The notes beneath the pieces were generated by a model. That model was not told where the DNA came from. It did no database searches and saw nothing but the letters and a program-made list of their open reading frames with translations. DNA of 64,000 nt from NCBI RefSeq assembly GCF_036417845.1, contig NC_089985.1, positions 33,934,583 through 33,998,582 on the forward strand, given 5' to 3'. This document shows, piece by piece, positions 60,201-64,000 of the stretch. The stretch is from Apteryx mantelli (Eukaryota > Chordata > Aves > Apterygiformes > Apterygidae). Every line of letters starts with the position of its first letter. Positions within the stretch are counted from its first letter, which is position 1. The position numbers were made by a program, and so were the translations under genes.

Positions 60201-62405
60201 CATGAGGTAAAAAAAATATCCCAAACCATCTTTTGCAGCAGTGGGGTTATTCAGCATTCTCACTATTCCCAGGAAGAAAGAATAGCTTTTTCACCATTAT
60301 GGACTGTTTTTCAAAACACCTCCACTAAACTACTGCAGAAAATAAAAGCATTAAAGGGAAATACAGTAGAAAATACTAACCATGATTTACCTTGGACCAG
60401 GTTTCCACTGTACTTTCTCGAGGGGGACACCAGGTGTGAAGTTCAACACTAGGACTTGGTTGTTCAACCTGAAGCAAAAATGCTTTTAAAGCACTCTGTA
60501 TTACCCCTTTTCAATCTCTATACATTTTTTTTTATCCCTGTTTTCTTCCATAAGACCATCTCCATAAGACTATCTCCTTTCTAAAATAATTTATTCATAT
60601 TTAAATACTATTTAGAACTATTTTCACAACACTCTGTTCATATATTACATTTATATTAGCTTTACTATGCTTGAACAAAAATACTGCTAGAAAGGTCTAG
60701 AAAATTCTGAATGTCATATTGTTAAAAGAAAAAAAAATGCAGATAATTTCTCCTTCATCTTTAATGTCTAATTTTTTTAAACAGTTCTAGGTATCGCACA
60801 TATTTAGTCCAGTTAGGATCTCACTAAGTGCTGTTCTTCCTAATTAAAGAGGTAACGTTTTAACATAATCTAACTTTAATCTTAATGTAACACAAAATCT
60901 CCAGGCCAAAACAGACCTCAACAGTAAAGATGCCCTAAAAAGAACATTCTCCAATCTAGAAAAAGCCATGACATTTGGGATATGGTACATTAAGGGACAA
61001 GCTTTTTCCTTTTTGTACAAATATAATCAAGGAGTCAAAACCAATAATCAGTGTTTAAAGATGCAGTAATTAAATTGTGAACTTCATCTATAGATCAAAA
61101 AACACAAGAATTGATTAAGAGGAGTTAAAAGAAAAAATATCTGTAGAGAGAGATAAACTGTTGATTGATGAATGATTAATGGCTTATTAAGGCTAATCTG
61201 AATTTCGAAAAGGTACCTAACAGCAGAAGAGAACTTGGAACAGAATTCTAGAATTTGACATGACATTACTAATTCATTTGTACATAAACTATAAAAATGA
61301 AATAATGTGAAGAGCAAATTAATTAAACGCTAAATTATCTCAGCGGCTGTGATAAGTGTCTGAAATTGTAGACAAATCATAATGTCATAGCAAAAAGACA
61401 AAACAATTCCATCTCTGCCCCTACATTCAAAGTAGGATTCTTAAAATAGAGAATTACTGCAATCATAAGAAATGTTAAGAGACAACATAAACATATATGA
61501 GAACATGATCCTCCAAGAGGCTGGGCAATTTGGCCCTTAAGCAGTAAAGTGCTTAAATACACTTACTTTAAATAAGTCCCTAATTCCAGAACAATTGTCC
61601 ACATATGATTAGCAACAAGTCCTTACGCAGGTGCTAAATTCAGGATGCTTATGAACCCTGAGTCAAAGTGTAAGCGATGTAGCTCTTAGCAAAGGAAGCG
61701 TTTCAAAGATCACAGAATGCCAGCACAACAGAAGTTGAAAGAGAGGCAGTGTAAGTTTTCATAATGTGACTAGACACTCTTTCTCTAAAGTCTTATTCAG
61801 GCACCTTTAATACTAATATCAATTACTTCCAATTTGAATTTATACACCCATTATCCTGTCTAGTACACTAGATGAAAAGAAATGGGGCCTCAGAGCTCTA
61901 ATTTAACCAGGATATTCATAAAAGAATTTGATCTTTGTCTGTTACTAATGCTGATAAAAGAATTTTTATTTTAGTCAATTCCACATTTAAAACACCATGT
62001 GGCAGACTGTTAAGGAGAGAAAAATTATTCATTTAAACTAAGAACTGAATGAATTTTTGCAGTAATATTTAGTGAAAAAACAATGTTCTAAGCTTAAGTT
62101 GGAAGCACTTTGTAGAGAATACATACACGTCTAACTACAAACGGAGGTTTATCGGTTTCTCTTCTGAATTCAAAAGGTCCAAGGTTTAAATGGGCCAGTC
62201 GTTGTCTGGCTTCTTCTGATAGCTCACACATTCGTCTTTTTGTGTATGGAGATGGAGAACGTGATTTAGAAGCTATTGTAGGCTGCTCGTAGTTCTTTGT
62301 TGCTAAGCTATGCCTGTTTTTCTCAGGTGAAAGAGTGTTTTTCTTTGGTAACCTTGTTTGTAATTTTCCATTTGGGGTTGAGTGATGTACCCGATTCAAA
62401 TTATC
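39118..62405 (-). CDS. SPATA6: SPATA6, spermatogenesis-associated protein 6; last 7 coding exons
   Basis: Minus-strand spliced coding region, in order 62405-62127, 60468-60381, 58650-58610, 56721-56543, 47058-46959, 43086-42998, 39298-39118. It totals 957 bases, giving 318 residues and a TGA stop. All phases agree and all borders are GT-AG. SPATA6 is needed to build the sperm connecting piece and to hold head and tail together (mouse knockout knowledge). Diagnostic segments are KNYEQPTIASKSRSPSPYTK, RRMCELSEEARQRLAHLNLG, ETDKPPFVVR, SLRERFNSGW, DEIHKRVKNILRTH and LDNGEYWSSHAAVYKGK. They closely match human SPATA6 as I recall it. The conserved N-terminal domain (about 170 residues in human) is upstream, beyond base 64,000. 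Compared with the transporter gene it is AT-rich and its introns are longer. Confidence 0.95.
39299..42997 (-). other. SPATA6: SPATA6 last intron
   Basis: AT-rich, 3.7 kb. A 167-codon open frame on the opposite strand at 41678-42181 has no recognisable similarity and is not called. No repeat family recognised. Confidence 0.8.
42998..43086 (-). CDS. SPATA6: SPATA6 exon, poorly conserved segment DESNSSKED
   Basis: 89 bases, enters phase 0, leaves with two bases of Ser. Acceptor ttgttttag, donor gtatgg. It encodes DESNSSKEDLTKTGEFSHKA then SLSMSELQS. Position, phase and the opening DE fit the human segment between HLYDERD and YSSCQQP, but the rest aligns poorly. It is a Ser-rich linker. Phase and splice sites on both sides support it. 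Confidence 0.85.
43087..46958 (-). other. SPATA6: SPATA6 intron
   Basis: AT-rich, 3.9 kb. Holds short inverted repeats at 45240-45262 and 45373-45391, a TTTG repeat near 44668-44685, and the T22 run (A22 on +) at 46915-46936. Nothing coding seen. Confidence 0.8.
46915..46936 (-). repeat. T22 run (A22 on + strand) near a SPATA6 donor
   Basis: Twenty-two uninterrupted A on the + strand, so U22 in the SPATA6 transcript, positions +23 to +44 after the donor of exon 47058-46959. Confidence 0.93.
46959..47058 (-). CDS. SPATA6: SPATA6 exon, FNSGWPTP to RQRLIF
   Basis: 100 bases, one base completes Arg, ends phase 0. Acceptor cctctttcag, donor gtaagt. It encodes FNSGWPTPANGDEIHKRVKN then ILRTHSARQRLIF, matching human FHSDWCSPSNCDEIHDRVKN and VLKSHQAHQRHLY. 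A T22 run on the transcribed sense lies 22 bases inside the following intron. Confidence 0.95.
47059..56542 (-). other. SPATA6: SPATA6 intron (9.5 kb)
   Basis: The longest intron in the window. Contains a 29-base tandem duplication at 52438-52495 and A/T runs near 49930-49956, 51538-51571 and 51877-51895. No embedded exon matching SPATA6 or another known gene was found. Confidence 0.8.
52438..52495 (+). repeat. Tandem duplication, 2 x 29 bp
   Basis: Unit starting ATGACAAATAATGTAGAAGT at 52438-52466 and 52467-52495, differing only at the last base. Intronic in SPATA6. Confidence 0.95.
56543..56721 (-). CDS. SPATA6: SPATA6 exon, VKSTHGKDFD to SSLRER
   Basis: 179 bases, enters phase 0 and leaves with two bases of Arg. 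Acceptor ttttttacag, donor gtaatg. It encodes VKSTHGKDFDSSSDVCNE, then a Ser-rich part with CSAPSAFHKHSLSSVLSR and SSLRER. It aligns with human VIRTPHGRDFDD through SAPSTMPKHSPSP to ASLRERF. Confidence 0.93.
58610..58650 (-). CDS. SPATA6: SPATA6 41-base micro-exon
   Basis: 41 bases, enters with two bases of Asp and ends phase 0. Acceptor ccttttccag, donor gtgagt. It encodes DPSLLGSYRPKKAK, aligning with human DHSHLGCCRPKDYK. Small size, strong splice sites and matching residues make it convincing. Confidence 0.87.
60381..60468 (-). CDS. SPATA6: SPATA6 exon, VEQPSPS to WSKVNH
   Basis: 88 bases, enters phase 0 and leaves with one base (G) of an Asp codon. Acceptor tttgcttcag, donor gttagt. It encodes VEQPSPSVELHTWCPPREST and then VETWSKVNH, aligning with human segment VDPPSPR to GWSRVHN. 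I chose the gttagt donor over gtaaat ten bases earlier because only it puts the next exon in the conserved frame. Confidence 0.85.
62127..62405 (-). CDS. SPATA6: SPATA6 exon with SPSPYTKRR motif
   Basis: 279 bases, 93 codons, phase 0 at both ends. Acceptor cactttag, donor gtatgt. It starts DNLNRVHHSTPNGKL, runs through KNYEQPTIASKS, SPSPYTKRRMCELSE and RLAHLNLGPFEFRRETDK, and ends PPFVVRR. This is the best conserved part of SPATA6 in the window. The Ser/Arg/Lys-rich lead-in is variable in the family. Confidence 0.96.
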
Positions 62406-64000
62406 CTAAAGTGAAAAGAGAAATTATCTGGTTTGACAGCAGGCAGAACAAAGATCACTGATAATAATGCAAACAGTGAACAAATAATTTTAACAGAAAT
62501 AGATGCATGTCAGCTGAAGTTCCCCTCACAAAACTATAATCAAGCAGCAATTTGAAAAAAAACACCGTTTTTATAGTTTTGTCTGAAACCAAGAGGAGGT
62601 TAAAACATACATTGCTAAATGTTAGATGTTAAGGTTAAGTGCCCGATACTTGCCTAATTAGCTTGCTCACACAGTTAGTGCGCAAAGACTGAAAAGTGAA
62701 CTTGTGACAAAATTCAGGTTAATTTAACACAAACCTTATCTAAAACACATGGATTGGCCATACACAGTTTAAAGCATTTTTTTCCATCTTTTTAAACTTA
62801 TTTTTTTTAAAAAAGATCTTTTAGAGTTCTTATCCTTTTAAACAAAATAAACAAATTAAAATAGAAGCCTATTCAGTAGTTTAAATTACATTCGGGTAGA
62901 GTTGCCAAAATTCACAAGTGTAATTACATTCTCTGAAACGTATATTTTCTTGGATGATAGTGAATTTACTAGTTCTTTAGAAAGTTATGATCAAGAAGCT
63001 ATGTTTAGTAAAAAACTTTAAAGAGAATCTTTCAAAGATCCTCCTAAATGATGCAAATAATTTTGCAAATGAAAAGGCAAATAGCTCTTTATTCATACAA
63101 CCGGCACTTGACATCCAAGATATGGATTTTGCAGGCAAAAATGTATAAAATCACACCATTATCAAATATTGCCCCAAATATCTATTTCTGAGATGATAAA
63201 TTTTTTTAAATGCTTATGTACAGTAGAATAAAGAAAAGTGGGGGAAAAAACAATCCCACCACCTTCCCACCAGAAACACAGGATCATTTGTTTTACCAGC
63301 AAAACTTACCTAAGAACTAGGACTGACCCTTCTTCCAAATAATTAATAACATTTGTGACCAATTTAAAATCCTGGGAAACCTTTTCTGACACTAAAGTTT
63401 TGTTTGAAATACATTATCATTCCTTTGTAAGTCCTAGCATTAAATGAGCATTCAATTACTCTTCAAGCTTCATAGGTCAAGGCACTCTAGATTATACAAC
63501 ACTTATCAGAACACTCAGTCAGTCAGTAGCATGTTCTAACTTTGAATATCACAGTATGGCTTTTTGGTCAAATTTGGCCCAAATTCCCATGTTGTAGAAG
63601 GTCAAAAAATAAAGTAATAGGAATATATTTTCTGCCTCTCAGAGACTCTTTTTCAAGCTTGAGGAAGCTGACATTACTCTAAAGTGTGAATGTTGCATGC
63701 ACTGCCTGTGTTCAAAAGAAGCCAGGAATAAAATCCACAAAAAAGTTTCCAGCTTGCCTTCTTGCCTTTCTCTCTACACCTAACAATGAATGAGGCTGTG
63801 GTTGTGTGTTTGGTTTCCATCAACTTAATTTGTATCTGCATTATGGAGACTGCTTGTTCATGCCACTATCCTTCTCATGCCTGTACCAGCACCAGCTGAA
63901 AACCGACCAAATTCTCTTCAAGATTAATTTCAATTTCACCAAAAGTAGCTGGTGCTTCTGCCAGCTTATACCAACCATAAGACTACACCTCCACAGCAAC
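62406..64000 (-). other. SPATA6: SPATA6 intron, running out of the window
   Basis: I looked for the next upstream SPATA6 exon and did not find it. A donor-like site near 63310 has no conserved frame before it. The upstream exons are taken to lie beyond 64,000. Confidence 0.75.

Larger units (their letters stand above)
56722..62126 (-). other. SPATA6: Three SPATA6 introns (56722-58609, 58651-60380, 60469-62126)
   Basis: AT-rich introns separating the micro-exon and its neighbours. A G12 run lies at about 57770-57781. Nothing else recognised. Confidence 0.8.

Noticed and set aside
60391..60468. Ending the SPATA6 exon at the gtaaat donor (78 bases) as the main form
   Set aside because: It would read the 41-base micro-exon as ILLFSAATGP, unlike the family. 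The later donor gives the conserved DPSLLG frame. Kept only as a possible alternative form.
61708..61760. atcacagaatg segment resembling a CR1 tail
   Set aside because: Similarity limited to one short word; no 8-mer tail or flanking duplication.
63280..63345. Donor-like site (cttag/gtaagt, minus strand) as end of another SPATA6 exon
   Set aside because: No frame before it resembles the expected preceding SPATA6 residues.
1..64000. CRISPR arrays, prokaryotic operons, tRNA or rRNA genes, viral genes
   Set aside because: None seen; the window is spliced vertebrate DNA with no such signature.

Overview
This is a stretch of vertebrate nuclear genome carrying two convergent, multi-exon protein genes. 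There are no operons, ribosome binding sites or long uninterrupted coding frames. Every supported exon has GT-AG borders and small introns, and the proteins read from the exons are clearly amniote. Compact introns, lack of recognisable mammalian SINEs or L1 elements, and the gene order suggest a sauropsid, most likely a bird. That assignment is inference, not proof.

Left third (1 to about 24,130, + strand): SLC5A9, encoding the sodium/glucose cotransporter SGLT4. Thirteen coding exons lie in the window (275-23395). The first coding exon lies upstream of base 1. The visible exons join in one frame to give 623 residues plus a stop, covering almost all of a roughly 675-residue transporter. A poly(A) signal lies about 710 bases after the stop.

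Middle (about 24,130 to 39,117): no recognised gene. It contains two CpG-rich patches (about 24,690-25,340 and 26,395-27,080) lying between the two 3' ends, far from either gene's promoter. The part next to 39,117 must hold the 3' UTR of the second gene, but its end cannot be fixed from sequence alone.

Right part (39,118 to beyond 64,000, - strand): the 3' seven coding exons of SPATA6, needed for the sperm neck or connecting piece. They join in one frame to give 318 residues plus stop. The N-terminal exons lie beyond base 64,000. The rest of this region is AT-rich intron.

The two genes are neighbours in a tail-to-tail arrangement, as I recall for human chromosome 1p33. They are functionally unrelated: one is an epithelial sugar transporter, the other a sperm structural protein. 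I found no undescribed system. The points most worth checking are splice-level: a NAGNAG acceptor and a possible alternative last exon in SLC5A9, and a paired-donor/micro-exon arrangement in SPATA6 where two different exon choices both keep the frame.
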